DNA of 64,000 nucleotides, taken from contig NZ_CP128474.1 in the NCBI RefSeq assembly GCF_030369635.1, forward strand, positions 3,224,001 to 3,288,000, given 5' to 3'. The notes beneath the pieces are model-generated. The model was not told the origin of the DNA and ran no database searches. It saw only the letters and a program-made list of their open reading frames with translations. The DNA comes from Microbacterium arborescens. Its GTDB lineage: Bacteria; Actinomycetota; Actinomycetes; Actinomycetales; Microbacteriaceae. Of this stretch, positions 36,443 through 44,861 are shown piece after piece (position 1 is the first letter of the stretch; each line of letters opens with the position of its first letter). Both the position numbers and the translations under genes were made by a program.

Positions 36443-36760
36443 GTCGCCGGTCGTCGCGACTCGCGTGAGCTGACACCTCGCGCCCCCACGGGCCGCGACC
36501 AAGGGCGCGAACTGCCAAGCGAACGCCGCCGAGCGACGGGGGTCTTTCTGACCTGGCACTTCCCGCCCACACCGCCCCCGATACGGGCACTACCCGCCAA
36601 GCGAACCCCACCCAGCAGCGGGCGCCTCGCGAACCGGGCCCTCGCGCCGCGACGCAAGGGATGATGACCGACACCCTGCGGCAGCGGCATCCGTGCGGGG
36701 TGTCTCGTCGATTCCCTTGTATCCGCGCACAGCCGGAGAGTCGGGTGGGATGCTGGACGC
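36443..36760. other. 318-bp intergenic region with short repeats
   Basis: No gene recognised. It contains an 11-bp direct repeat GCCAAGCGAAC at 36514-36524 and 36596-36606 (82 bp apart), related half-motifs such as CTGGCACTTCCCGC between them, and the palindromic element copy 3 at 36652. A terminator for the transporter operon was not obvious. The promoter of the DUF1990 gene must lie near its 3' end. Confidence 0.6.
36652..36722. repeat. ~71-bp palindromic intergenic element, copy 3
   Basis: ACGCAAGGGAT ... ATTCCCTTGTAT outer arms and ACACCC ... GGGGTGT inner arms with centre CGGCATCCG, followed by ATCCGCGCAC as in copy 2. It lies 38 bp upstream of the DUF1990 gene. Confidence 0.83.
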
Positions 36761-37267
36761 ATGAGCCTGCCGCACCGCGATGAGTGGAACGCCGATGGGC
36801 GAGGCTTCCGCCGGTTCGAGAGGACCGTGCGCGTGGGTGCGGGCGATGCCGCCTGGCGACGAGCCCGCACCGACCTGCTCGCCTGGCGGGTAAAGACGCG
36901 CAGCGGATTCCGGGTGGTCCCCGATGTTCCCCCCGCCGTCGACGGGCGGCACTGGCTCGAGATCGGATTCGGGCCGCTCACCCTCCGCGAGCCGGTCGAG
37001 GTGGTCGCGTTCGTCGACGAGCCCGACCGCGTGGGGTACGTCTACCTCGCGCTGCCCGGCCATCCCCTCGAGGGAGAGGAGACGTTCCTCATCACGCGAC
37101 GCGGCGACGAGGTGCTCTTCACCCTGCGGTCACTCTCGCGACCGGCGCCGACGTGGTTCTGGCGGCTGGCCTATCCCGCCGTCCGCGTGGTGCAGGTGAT
37201 CGTGCGCACCCGCTACCTCAGCGCGCTGCGCCGCGGCGACCACTCCGCCGGCCCGCTGAGTCACTGA
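36761..37267 (+). CDS. DUF1990 (START-like) family protein
   Basis: 168-residue protein recognised as DUF1990 by the C-terminal half: PLEGEETFLITRRGDEVLFT followed by SLSRPAPTWFWRLAYPAVRVVQ, with an N-terminal AWRRARTDLLAWRVKTRSGF segment. DUF1990 belongs to the same helix-grip clan as SRPBCC proteins, though overall sequence differs from the gene at 26252. Function unknown. Isolated gene bounded by palindromic elements copies 3 and 4. Confidence 0.83.
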   Translation: MSLPHRDEWNADGRGFRRFERTVRVGAGDAAWRRARTDLLAWRVKTRSGFRVVPDVPPAVDGRHWLEIGFGPLTLREPVEVVAFVDEPDRVGYVYLALPGHPLEGEETFLITRRGDEVLFTLRSLSRPAPTWFWRLAYPAVRVVQVIVRTRYLSALRRGDHSAGPLSH

Positions 37268-37305
37268 ACCGCTGAGCCGCTGAGCCACTGAGGCGCTGAG
37301 CCGCG

Positions 37306-37378
37306 ACGCAAGGGATCGTGGCCGACACCCCGGGTGGACGGGCATCCGTCACGGCGTGTCGGGCCCGAAGCGTTGCAT
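37306..37378. repeat. ~73-bp palindromic element, copy 4 (degenerate)
   Basis: Left half ACGCAAGGGATCGTGGCCGA matches copy 1 closely; the right half (CGTGTCGGGCCCGAAGCGTTGCAT) has decayed and pairs poorly. Just before it, 37264-37304 is a short tandem of CTGAGCCGC-like 9-mers. It lies between DUF1990 and the convergent aminotransferase gene. Confidence 0.75.
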
Positions 37379-37409
37379 CCCGGCTCGCGGCTCCACGCGA
37401 CGCGCCGGG

Positions 37410-38474
37410 TCAGCCGACGACGGATGCCGCGGCCGCGACGATCCGCTCGATCGACTCCTCCTCGCCCACCGAGATGCGCACTCCGTCGCCGGCGAACGCC
37501 CGGACGATCAGGCCCGCCGCGTCGAAGGCCTCCGCGATCTCGAGCGCCCGCTCGCCCGCGGGCAGCCAGACGAAGTTGCCCTGCGCGACCGGGACGTCCC
37601 AGCCGGCCTCGCGCAACCGGTCGGCGAGCGCGTCGCGGCGCACGGCGATGTGACGCACCCGTTCGAGCAGCTCGTCCTCGGCGTCGAGGCTCGCGAGCGC
37701 GGCTTCCTCGGCCTGGGCCGTGACCGAGAGCGGGATGCCGGTGCTGCGGGCCGCGTCGAGGATGCGGTGGTCGCCGATGGCGTACCCGACGCGAAGTCCG
37801 GCGAGTCCGTACGCCTTCGAGAAGGTGCGCAGCACCACCACGTTGGCGTGGCCGGCGGCGAGCACGGCGGCGCCGGTGACGGCATCCGGATCGGTGACGA
37901 ACTCGGCGTAGGCCTCGTCGAGGACGATGAGGACGTCGGAGCGGACGCGCGCGACGAACGCGTCGAAGGCCGCCTGGCTGACGACGGGCCCGGTCGGGTT
38001 GTTGGGGCTGCAGACGATGATCATCCGCGTACGGTCGGTGACGGCATCCGCCATCGCATCGAGGTCGTGTCCGGCGTCAGCGGCCAGCGGCACGGCGACG
38101 GCGGTCGCTCCGGCGACGGTCGCGAGCCCGGGGTAGGCCTCGAACGACCGCCAGGCGAACATGATCTCGTCGCCCGGGCCGCTCGTCGCCGACGCGAGCT
38201 GGTACAGGATCGACACCGATCCGGCGGCCACGTGCACACCATCGGGCGCGACCGCGTAACGGTCTGCGAGCCGGGAGCGCAGGCGACCCGCCGAGGCGTC
38301 GGGGTACCGGTTGAACGTGGTCGCCGCGCGCACGGCCTCGACGACGCCGGGCAGCGGGTCGAAGGGGTTCTCGTTGCTCGACAGCTTGAAAGCGTCGGCT
38401 GAGGCCTGACGGCCCTGGCGGTATGCGGGCAGGGCCGCGATCTCGGGTCGGATGCGCACGGGCAGGTCGGTCAC
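37410..38474 (-). CDS. hisC: Histidinol-phosphate/aromatic aminotransferase (HisC/Pat family)
   Basis: PLP-dependent aminotransferase, 354 residues. Features: [15 protein letters not shown] near residue 30, [11 protein letters not shown] substrate/PLP segment near 175, DEAYAEF (Asp holding the pyridine N), and the Schiff-base lysine in [18 protein letters not shown] (~residue 224). In actinobacteria this clade often acts as the aromatic amino-acid aminotransferase Pat rather than in histidine synthesis; no his genes are nearby, so the Pat role is quite possible. Confidence 0.88.
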   Translation of the reverse strand: MTDLPVRIRPEIAALPAYRQGRQASADAFKLSSNENPFDPLPGVVEAVRAATTFNRYPDASAGRLRSRLADRYAVAPDGVHVAAGSVSILYQLASATSGPGDEIMFAWRSFEAYPGLATVAGATAVAVPLAADAGHDLDAMADAVTDRTRMIIVCSPNNPTGPVVSQAAFDAFVARVRSDVLIVLDEAYAEFVTDPDAVTGAAVLAAGHANVVVLRTFSKAYGLAGLRVGYAIGDHRILDAARSTGIPLSVTAQAEEAALASLDAEDELLERVRHIAVRRDALADRLREAGWDVPVAQGNFVWLPAGERALEIAEAFDAAGLIVRAFAGDGVRISVGEEESIERIVAAAASVVG

Positions 38475-38546
38475 GATGCGAGTCTACGGATGCCGTCACG
38501 CCGATCGGATGACGCACGGGGGCGGCCGTGGGAGACTGACGGCACT

Positions 38547-38948
38547 ATGAGCCTCATCATCCGACTGATCGTCAACGCCTTCGCGGTCTGGATCGTGACG
38601 CTGATCCCGGCGCTGGAGGTGTCGGTCGTGGCGTTCCCGCCGGGCGGTGACCTGCAGCTCGTGCTCACACTGCTTCTGATCGCCCTCATCTTCGGGCTGG
38701 TCAACGCGGTCGTCGGCACTGTGCTGAAGGTGCTCGCGTTCCCGCTGTACATCCTGACCCTCGGCCTGATCTCGTTCATCATCAACGGCTTCCTGCTGTG
38801 GCTGACCGGATGGGTGACCTCGGGCTGGGACTGGGGCCTGCGCATCGGCGGCTTCTGGGTCGCTGTGCTCGCGGCCATCGTCATCGCATTGATCAACTGG
38901 GTCGCCGGCATCCTGTTCCGCCCTCGTCGCGACGCCGACCGCCGCTGA
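38547..38948 (+). CDS. Phage holin family (PF04020-type) small membrane protein
   Basis: 133 residues with four hydrophobic helices and the family features LIIRLIVNAFAVWIVTLI at the start, then FGLVNAVVGTVLKVLAFPLYILTLGL and INGFLLWLTGW. Despite its name this family (YvlD-like) occurs in ordinary chromosomes without phage context, as here. ATG 38547 opens on the first helix; a longer upstream frame has a hydrophilic lead with no ribosome-binding site. Confidence 0.88.
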   Translation: MSLIIRLIVNAFAVWIVTLIPALEVSVVAFPPGGDLQLVLTLLLIALIFGLVNAVVGTVLKVLAFPLYILTLGLISFIINGFLLWLTGWVTSGWDWGLRIGGFWVAVLAAIVIALINWVAGILFRPRRDADRR

Positions 38949-38999
38949 CACCGACCGCCGCTGACGCCCACCGGCACCGGCGCAGCCGAGATCGGAGGA

Positions 39000-40325
39000 T
39001 CACTCGGGCCGCTGCACACGGTAGGTCGTGACTTCCGCGGGCTCATCGCCCACGAACTGCGCGAGACGCTCGTGGACGTCTCCGACGCGGGGATCGCCCG
39101 ACGCGTCGGCGAGCGAGGCGGTGTCTCCGTACGCGTCCATGGAGTGAGCGCCGAGCGTGATGTCCGCGATGCCGGGCGGTGGATCGGCGATCCGCTCGAC
39201 GACGATGCTGCCCGGCGCCCCGGCACGATCGAGGTGGCCGCCGGACTGCAGGGCAGGGACGAGGTCGTCGGTGTGCCGCAGCGTGACCTGGACCGTGGAG
39301 TCACCGGGATCCGCCTGCACCGGCGAGCCGAAGGTCACGTTGCCGACGACGCGGAAGGGTCCGTCCAACGCGAGCCGTGACGTGATCGCGCCGCCCTGGG
39401 AGTACCCGACGGCGAGTACGGCGTCACCCGAGCGAGCACCGGCCGCTCGGAGAGCGGTGACCACCGATTCGTACGACGCCGAGGTGCGGCCGGCGTACAG
39501 CTGAACGTTCGACGACATGTCGAACGGTTCGCGGCCGCCGAAGCCGAGCGGCGATCGGGTTCCGGCGACGTAGACGGCGAAGTGCCTCTCGCCTCCGGCG
39601 ACGGTGTACCGCTCGACGCGCAGCTGATCACCCTCGCGCGGGATGCGCTCGGCGAGCGTCGCGAGGGTGAGCGGCGGCGAGGCCGATCCCGGTGGCGCCG
39701 CCGACCGGGCGACCTCAACGAGCGGCGCCGGCCCAGCATCTCCGACCGACCCGGGCCCGCCCCGCGCGGGCGGCGTACGCCCCAGCCCGAGCGCTCCGAG
39801 AGCCGTCAGGGCGAGGCCGCCGGCCGCGACTGCCGCGCCGCCGAGCAGACCCAGCGGGACGGTGGCGCCGCCGATCTGGCGCTGAAGCTCACCGTGCCGC
39901 AGTAACGGCCACGTCATCAGCAGCAGGTCGGCGCGGCCGCCGGCGCTCGGTGAGCGCTCGCGCGCCTCGGCGATGCGGTGATCGAGGAGCGCCGTCACCC
40001 GGCGATCGCCGTCCGCGGCGGCCCGTCGCGACACCTCGAGCTCGACGATGTCGTAGACGTCGGCGGCATCCCGCAACCCTCCGGCGAGAGCCGAGGCCTC
40101 GACCGCGAGCTCATGGAGAACGCGGGCGAGATCAACGGCGACGGCCGCGGCAGGCCACGCGGTCGCATCGTGCGCGGCGAGCTCGCGCGTGCCCGTCTCG
40201 AACGTCGACCGAAGTGCGTCGCATCGCGTCGACAGCCCGACGAGCACGGATGCCGCGGCCCGGAGCTGCCCCGTATCGACGGCGATGACCCCACCGTCGC
40301 GGATGTCGAGGGAGTCGTCGCTCAC
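39000..40325 (-). CDS. Alpha/beta-hydrolase with helical WXG100-like N-terminal domain
   Basis: 441-residue protein. Residues ~8-115 are helical with a central TAWPAAAVAVDLARVLHELA segment; a glycine/alanine-rich hydrophobic stretch (GLLGGAAVAAGGLALTALGALGLG) follows near 145-170. The C-terminal ~230 residues are a lipase-like alpha/beta hydrolase with nucleophile elbow GYSQGG. GTG 40325 is taken as start because the upstream frame overlaps the preceding gene. The 5-bp spacing to the small helical gene suggests a co-expressed pair, reminiscent of ESX effectors that carry a WXG-like domain. No ESX machinery is seen here. Substrate unknown. Confidence 0.7.
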   Translation of the reverse strand: MSDDSLDIRDGGVIAVDTGQLRAAASVLVGLSTRCDALRSTFETGTRELAAHDATAWPAAAVAVDLARVLHELAVEASALAGGLRDAADVYDIVELEVSRRAAADGDRRVTALLDHRIAEARERSPSAGGRADLLLMTWPLLRHGELQRQIGGATVPLGLLGGAAVAAGGLALTALGALGLGRTPPARGGPGSVGDAGPAPLVEVARSAAPPGSASPPLTLATLAERIPREGDQLRVERYTVAGGERHFAVYVAGTRSPLGFGGREPFDMSSNVQLYAGRTSASYESVVTALRAAGARSGDAVLAVGYSQGGAITSRLALDGPFRVVGNVTFGSPVQADPGDSTVQVTLRHTDDLVPALQSGGHLDRAGAPGSIVVERIADPPPGIADITLGAHSMDAYGDTASLADASGDPRVGDVHERLAQFVGDEPAEVTTYRVQRPE

Positions 40326-40330
40326 GGACC

Positions 40331-40633
40331 TCACGGGCCGCCCGCCACGAGCCGGACCTGAACCCGGCGCAGCTCGTCGTCGAGCTGATCGACGCGAGCC
40401 GCGACGCCATCCGCCCACGCGCGCCATGCGTCGAGGCGCGAGCGGTAGTCGCTCGCCGCCCGTGCGCGCCAGGCCGTCTCGTGCTGGAGCTCGGCGGCGC
40501 GGCGCCGGACCGCGTCGAGCTCGTCGCGCAGGGAGGGCAGGCGCGAGCGCAGCACCGCGATCATCTCGAGCGTCCGCACCGCGGCAGCATCGAGCCGCGC
40601 GGCGTCCGGAACGAGCAGGTGAGGAGAGGTCAT
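40331..40633 (-). CDS. Small helical WXG100-like protein
   Basis: 100-residue, wholly helical protein with a predicted helical hairpin. The turn region ETAWRARAASDYRSRLDAWR fits the W-x-A/G pattern of WXG100/ESX proteins, followed by a second helix with spaced hydrophobics (VAARVDQLDDELRRVQ). It precedes the hydrolase gene by 5 bp on the same strand. It could be a secretion partner or chaperone for the hydrolase. ATG 40633 is the only start that avoids the divergent phosphatase gene region; the ribosome-binding site is weak. Confidence 0.6.
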   Translation of the reverse strand: MTSPHLLVPDAARLDAAAVRTLEMIAVLRSRLPSLRDELDAVRRRAAELQHETAWRARAASDYRSRLDAWRAWADGVAARVDQLDDELRRVQVRLVAGGP

Positions 40634-40748
40634 GCCTGCCACGATGCCGCTGCGGGAAGCCGCAGAGACCGCCCTCGTCCGCCGCCGGGGAGGAGGTCGT
40701 GCGCCGATACGTCTGTGCAGGAAAGGCCGCATCCTCCACAATGGGACG

Positions 40749-41255
40749 GTGACCCGACGCGCCGACCCCTTCCGCGTCATGTTCGTCTGCACGGGGAACA
40801 TCTGCCGCTCCCCCATGGCCGACGTGGTCTTCCGCTGGTTCGTCGACCAGGCGGGACTCGGCGACCGCGTGGTGTCAGCGAGCTCGGGAACCGGCGACTG
40901 GCACGTCGGCGAGCCCGCCGACGGACGAACACTCGAGGCGCTCGAGCGTCGCGGATACGACGGACGGGGGCACCGGGCGCGCCGCTTCACCCTGTCCGAC
41001 TTCGATCGTTCCGACCTCATCGTCGCGCTCGACCGCTCGCACGAGCGCGTCCTGTCGAACTGGGCGCGCACGACGGCCGACACCGACAAGCTCGGCCTGC
41101 TGATGTCGTTCGACGCGCACGCGGGTGGCGACCTCGACGTTCCCGACCCGTACTACGGAGACGCCGGAATGTTCGACGAGGTGCTCGGTATGATCGAGAG
41201 CGCGAGCCGGGCGCTCTTCCGGCAGCTCGAACCCGCGATCCGCACCACGTCCTGA
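40749..41255 (+). CDS. Low-molecular-weight protein-tyrosine phosphatase
   Basis: 168-residue LMW-PTP. P-loop VCTGNICRS near the N terminus (nucleophile Cys ~14, Arg ~20) and general-acid motif VPDPYYGD near residue 133. Dephosphorylates tyrosine in proteins, often acting on polysaccharide-export kinases; no cognate kinase is visible here. GTG at 40749 gives the canonical short lead before the P-loop. Divergent from the WXG-like/hydrolase pair and 27 bp upstream of purB. Confidence 0.92.
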   Translation: MTRRADPFRVMFVCTGNICRSPMADVVFRWFVDQAGLGDRVVSASSGTGDWHVGEPADGRTLEALERRGYDGRGHRARRFTLSDFDRSDLIVALDRSHERVLSNWARTTADTDKLGLLMSFDAHAGGDLDVPDPYYGDAGMFDEVLGMIESASRALFRQLEPAIRTTS

Positions 41256-41282
41256 GCGCCCGTTCACACTGAATGGAGCCTC

Positions 41283-42665
41283 GTGACCTCTCTGCCCCCG
41301 CAGCCCCTGAGCCCCCTCGACGGTCGCTACGCCGCCGCCGTCGGCTCCCTCGCCGACTACCTCTCCGAAGCCGGTCTGAACCGCGCGCGGGTCGAGGTGG
41401 AGGTCGAGTGGATCATCGCCCTCACCGACCGGAGCCTGTTCGGCAGCTCGCCTCTCTCGGATGAGCACAAGACGCAGCTGCGCGGGCTGTACCGCGACTT
41501 CGGCCAGACCGAGATCGACTGGCTCGCGGCGAAGGAGGCGGTCACACGCCACGATGTGAAGGCCGTCGAGTATCTCGTTCGCGATCGCCTGTCGGCCCTC
41601 GGCCTCGACGCGATCGCCGAACTGACCCACTTCGCCTGCACGAGCGAGGACATCAACTCCGCCTCCTACGCCCTCACGGTCAAGCGTGCCGTCGAGAACG
41701 TCTGGCTGCCGAAGCTGCAGGCAGTGATCGACGCGCTCGGCGACCTCGCCCGCGAGCACCGCGACGCCACGATGCTCTCGCGCACGCACGGTCAGCCCGC
41801 GACCCCTTCGACGATGGGCAAGGAGATCGCCGTGTTCGCCTGGCGTCTCGCCCGCGTCGCCAAGCAGATCGAGGGCGGCGAGTACCTCGCGAAGTTCTCG
41901 GGCGCCACCGGCACCTGGTCCGCGCACCTCGCGGCGGAGCCCGACGTCGACTGGCCCGAGCTCTCGCGCTCGTTCATCGAGGGCCTCGGCATCGACTTCA
42001 ACATCCTGACCACCCAGATCGAGTCGCACGACTGGCAGGTCGAGCTCTACGACCGCGTCCGGCACGCCGGCGGCATCCTGCACAACCTCGCCACGGATGT
42101 CTGGACCTACATCTCGCTCGGCTTCTTCGCGCAGATCCCCGTCGCCGGCGCGACCGGGTCGTCGACGATGCCGCACAAGATCAATCCGATCCGCTTCGAG
42201 AACGCCGAGGCGAACCTCGAGATCTCGGGCGGCCTGTTCTCGACCCTCGCGCAGACGCTCGTAACGAGCCGGATGCAGCGCGACCTGACCGACTCGACGA
42301 CGCAGCGCAACATCGGCGTCGCCTTCGGTCACTCGCTGCTCGCCCTCGACAACCTGCAGCGCGGGCTGACCGAGATCTCGCTGTCGCGCGACGTGCTCCT
42401 GAAAGATCTCGACGCGAACTGGGAGGTGCTCGCCGAGGCGATCCAGACCGTCGTCCGCGCCGAGATCGCGGCCGGTCGCTCGCAGATCACCGATCCGTAT
42501 GCGCTGCTGAAGGACCTCACCCGTGGCCGCCGCGTCGGCGGATCCGAGCTCGCCGAGTTCGTCCGTGGGCTCGACATCGGTGATGCCGCCAAGGAGCGCC
42601 TGCTGGCACTGACGCCCGCGACCTACGCCGGCCTCGCCGACGACCTGGTGTCACGCCTGCCCTGA
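41283..42665 (+). CDS. purB: Adenylosuccinate lyase
   Basis: 460-residue fumarase/aspartase-superfamily enzyme catalysing two steps of purine synthesis (SAICAR and adenylosuccinate cleavage to fumarate). Motifs: HFACTSEDINSASYAL, MLSRTHGQPATPSTMGKE (catalytic His) and the signature loop SSTMPHKINPIRFENAEA with the catalytic Ser. Length and motifs match the PurB subgroup found in E. coli and actinobacteria. GTG start. Confidence 0.96.
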   Translation: MTSLPPQPLSPLDGRYAAAVGSLADYLSEAGLNRARVEVEVEWIIALTDRSLFGSSPLSDEHKTQLRGLYRDFGQTEIDWLAAKEAVTRHDVKAVEYLVRDRLSALGLDAIAELTHFACTSEDINSASYALTVKRAVENVWLPKLQAVIDALGDLAREHRDATMLSRTHGQPATPSTMGKEIAVFAWRLARVAKQIEGGEYLAKFSGATGTWSAHLAAEPDVDWPELSRSFIEGLGIDFNILTTQIESHDWQVELYDRVRHAGGILHNLATDVWTYISLGFFAQIPVAGATGSSTMPHKINPIRFENAEANLEISGGLFSTLAQTLVTSRMQRDLTDSTTQRNIGVAFGHSLLALDNLQRGLTEISLSRDVLLKDLDANWEVLAEAIQTVVRAEIAAGRSQITDPYALLKDLTRGRRVGGSELAEFVRGLDIGDAAKERLLALTPATYAGLADDLVSRLP

Positions 42666-42693
42666 GGCCTCGTCGTCAACGCGCCGCACCGAA

Positions 42694-42734
42694 AACGCAC
42701 CGCCCCGTCGAGAATGCTCGCGGGGCGGTGCGTT
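42694..42734. terminator. Bidirectional terminator between purB and the convergent membrane-protein pair
   Basis: A 14-bp perfect stem: AACGCACCGCCCCG at 42694-42707 and CGGGGCGGTGCGTT at 42721-42734, loop of 13 nt. Flanks are GAAA on the left and CTC after TT on the right, so both strands have a short A/T run. It lies between convergent genes ending at 42665 and 42784. Confidence 0.78.
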
Positions 42735-42783
42735 CTCGCGTGAACGGTACGCGCTGGGCGATACCTCAGCGCTGGGCGGTATC

Positions 42784-43122
42784 TCAGCGCTGGGGCGACG
42801 AGGGTGACGAGCCGGACGCCGGGTCGTCGGGCGTCTCGGACTCGTCGGGGTACAGCACGGGCCGGTCGACGCGCTTGCTCACCTGCGCGGGGTCGACGGC
42901 GAGCATCAGTAGCGCGATGATCACGAGCGTCGCGATGAAGGCGATGCCCGCGACGACCAGGGCCACCACGACGGCGCGTTCGACGTCTTCGCGCGGGATC
43001 GACTGGAACGCCCCCATCGAGACCAGGGTGATGACACCCGAGAAGATCGCCGCGACGAACGCGAGGCCCAGCAGCTGGACCGGACGCATGATCTCGCGGC
43101 GGGTGGGGTGTTCGCCGCTCAC
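42784..43122 (-). CDS. Small two-helix membrane protein
   Basis: 112 residues. Two transmembrane helices (LLGLAFVAAIFSGVITLVSMGAF and VVVALVVAGIAFIATLVIIALLML) separated by a short acidic loop (IPREDVERA), and a Pro/Ser-rich acidic cytoplasmic tail. I do not recognise a named family. GTG 43122 overlaps the upstream membrane gene's stop (GTGA), so the two are co-translated and probably act together. Confidence 0.75.
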   Translation of the reverse strand: MSGEHPTRREIMRPVQLLGLAFVAAIFSGVITLVSMGAFQSIPREDVERAVVVALVVAGIAFIATLVIIALLMLAVDPAQVSKRVDRPVLYPDESETPDDPASGSSPSSPQR

Positions 43123-43769
43123 GATGCGACCTCCGGATCGGACGAGGGGGATGACGGAACGGATGCCGCCGGCGCGAGCTCCTCGCGCCGCGGCGAGAAG
43201 CCGGCGATTCCGAGGAAGACGGCCACGACCGCGGCATAGCCGCCGAACAGCCCGACCCCGATCGTGATGCCGGTGAGCGTGAAGGCTCCGGCCTCCTCGA
43301 TGACGTAGTCGAGCCGGTAGGCCGGGTTGACCAGCAGCAGGCCGACGACCAGCAGAAGCGTGACCGCGCCGATGAGAACCTCGTCGCGCGCGACCGGGGC
43401 ACCGGAACGGCGACCGCGGATGCCGCCGATCAGCTCGATCGCCCCCGTGAGCGCGGCCCACGAGATGACGACGACGAAGAAACCGACCGTCGTCCGCAAG
43501 GGCGGCACGCCGGCGAGGATCGCGGCGATCAGGGTGATGATGCCGAGGACGATCGGCAGCGCGCGGCGGCCTGCGGGACTCGTCAACCATGCTCCGACGA
43601 AGAACACGATCGCGGTCGCCGTCGCGAAACCGCTGAAGACCGACATCCCTACGGTCGCCGAGTGATCGGGCGAGAAGGTGATCATCACCGCGGCGACGGC
43701 CGCGAAAAGGGCGCGCGCGAGCTGGACATGCCGCACCTCGAAGGTGCGGGCGGCGGATGCAGCAGACAC
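43119..43769 (-). CDS. Polytopic membrane protein of unknown function
   Basis: About 216 residues with six or so hydrophobic segments (for example LARALFAAVAAVMITF, ATAIVFFVGAWLT, ALPIVLGIITLIAAILAG, VGFFVVVISWAALTGAIELIGGI). The central part resembles DUF308/HdeD-like proteins. GTG 43769 is chosen since it starts just before the first helix; the long upstream frame is basic and overlaps the divergent oxidoreductase gene. Co-translated with the next small membrane protein. Confidence 0.72.
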   Translation of the reverse strand: MSAASAARTFEVRHVQLARALFAAVAAVMITFSPDHSATVGMSVFSGFATATAIVFFVGAWLTSPAGRRALPIVLGIITLIAAILAGVPPLRTTVGFFVVVISWAALTGAIELIGGIRGRRSGAPVARDEVLIGAVTLLLVVGLLLVNPAYRLDYVIEEAGAFTLTGITIGVGLFGGYAAVVAVFLGIAGFSPRREELAPAASVPSSPSSDPEVAS

Positions 43770-43899
43770 GGCGGACTCTCGCGATTCAGAACGGGATCCC
43801 CCTGATTCTACGCGTCCGACCCGGGAGGCCGCCCGTCGGCGGCATCCCCACCGCATCCTGTCGGGAATCCCGCCGCACACGCCGACGTTGGCTCGGCAC

Positions 43900-44823
43900 A
43901 TGAAGGCATTGACGTACAACGAGTTCGGCGGCAACGACCGCTTCGAGATCACCGAGCGGGAGATGCCCCACATCGGACCCGACACCCTCGTGGTGCGCGT
44001 GGTGGCCGCGGGCCTGAACCCCGTCGACTACAAGGTGCGCGAGGGCTACTTGCAGGGGCTCCTCGACGTTCAGCTGCCCGCCGTTCCCGGCTGGGATGTC
44101 GCTGGCGTCGTCGAGAAGGTCGGTCTCGACACCCCCGAGTTCCAGGTCGGCGACCCGGTGCTCGCCTACGCCCGCGCCGACGTCGTCAGCGGCGGCTCGG
44201 TCGCCGAATACATGGCGGTTCCCGTGCGCACGGCCACGCGCAAGCCGGACGGTCTCGACTTCACCGCGGCCGCTGCGATTCCGCTCACCGGCCTGACCGC
44301 GCTGCAGGCGATCGAGCGGTCGGCCGTCGGCGAGGGATCGACCGTCCTCATCCACGGCGCGGCCGGCGGAGTGGGATCGTTCGGTGTTCAGCTCGCCCGC
44401 CTGCGCGGCGCGCGCGTCATCGGCACCGCGTCGGAGCGCAACCACGACTACCTCCGAGGGCTCGGCGCCGAGCCCGTCGTCTACGGCGACGGCCTCGCCG
44501 ACCGGGTGCGCGAGCTCGCCCCCGAGGGCGTCGACGTCGTGCTCGACTTCGCCGGCGGAAGCTCGCTCGACTCCACGAACGACCTGCTGCGCGACGGCGG
44601 GGTCGTGACATCGATCGCCGACCCGCGGGCGGCATCCGAGTTCGGCGGCAACTACATCTGGGTGCGCCCGGATGCCGCGCAGCTCGCCGAGCTCGCGCGT
44701 CTCGCCGCCGACGGTTCGCTGCGGGTCGAGGTCGCCGAGACCTTCCCGCTTGACGACGCCGCCGCGGCGTATGCCCGTCTCGAAGAGGGACACACGCGCG
44801 GCAAGATCGTCGTCACGGTCTGA
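43900..44823 (+). CDS. NADP-dependent quinone-oxidoreductase-type MDR dehydrogenase
   Basis: 307-residue medium-chain dehydrogenase. N-terminal GroES-like domain with GLNPVDYKVREG and PGWDVAGVVEKVG; Rossmann domain with VLIHGAAGGVGSFGVQLARL (residues ~148-167). Zinc ligands of classical alcohol dehydrogenases are missing, as in quinone oxidoreductases of the Qor/YhdH group. ATG 43900 opens on MKALTYNEFGG, the family start. Likely reduces quinones or enals with NADPH. Monocistronic, divergent from the small membrane-protein pair. Confidence 0.9.
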   Translation: MKALTYNEFGGNDRFEITEREMPHIGPDTLVVRVVAAGLNPVDYKVREGYLQGLLDVQLPAVPGWDVAGVVEKVGLDTPEFQVGDPVLAYARADVVSGGSVAEYMAVPVRTATRKPDGLDFTAAAAIPLTGLTALQAIERSAVGEGSTVLIHGAAGGVGSFGVQLARLRGARVIGTASERNHDYLRGLGAEPVVYGDGLADRVRELAPEGVDVVLDFAGGSSLDSTNDLLRDGGVVTSIADPRAASEFGGNYIWVRPDAAQLAELARLAADGSLRVEVAETFPLDDAAAAYARLEEGHTRGKIVVTV

Positions 44824-44861
44824 CCCGACCGGATGTCGGAGGCGGGCGCGATCCTGGAGTC

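Noticed and set aside
38547..38948. Prophage remnant suggested by the holin-family protein
   Set aside because: No other phage gene nearby; this holin-named family is a common chromosomal membrane protein.
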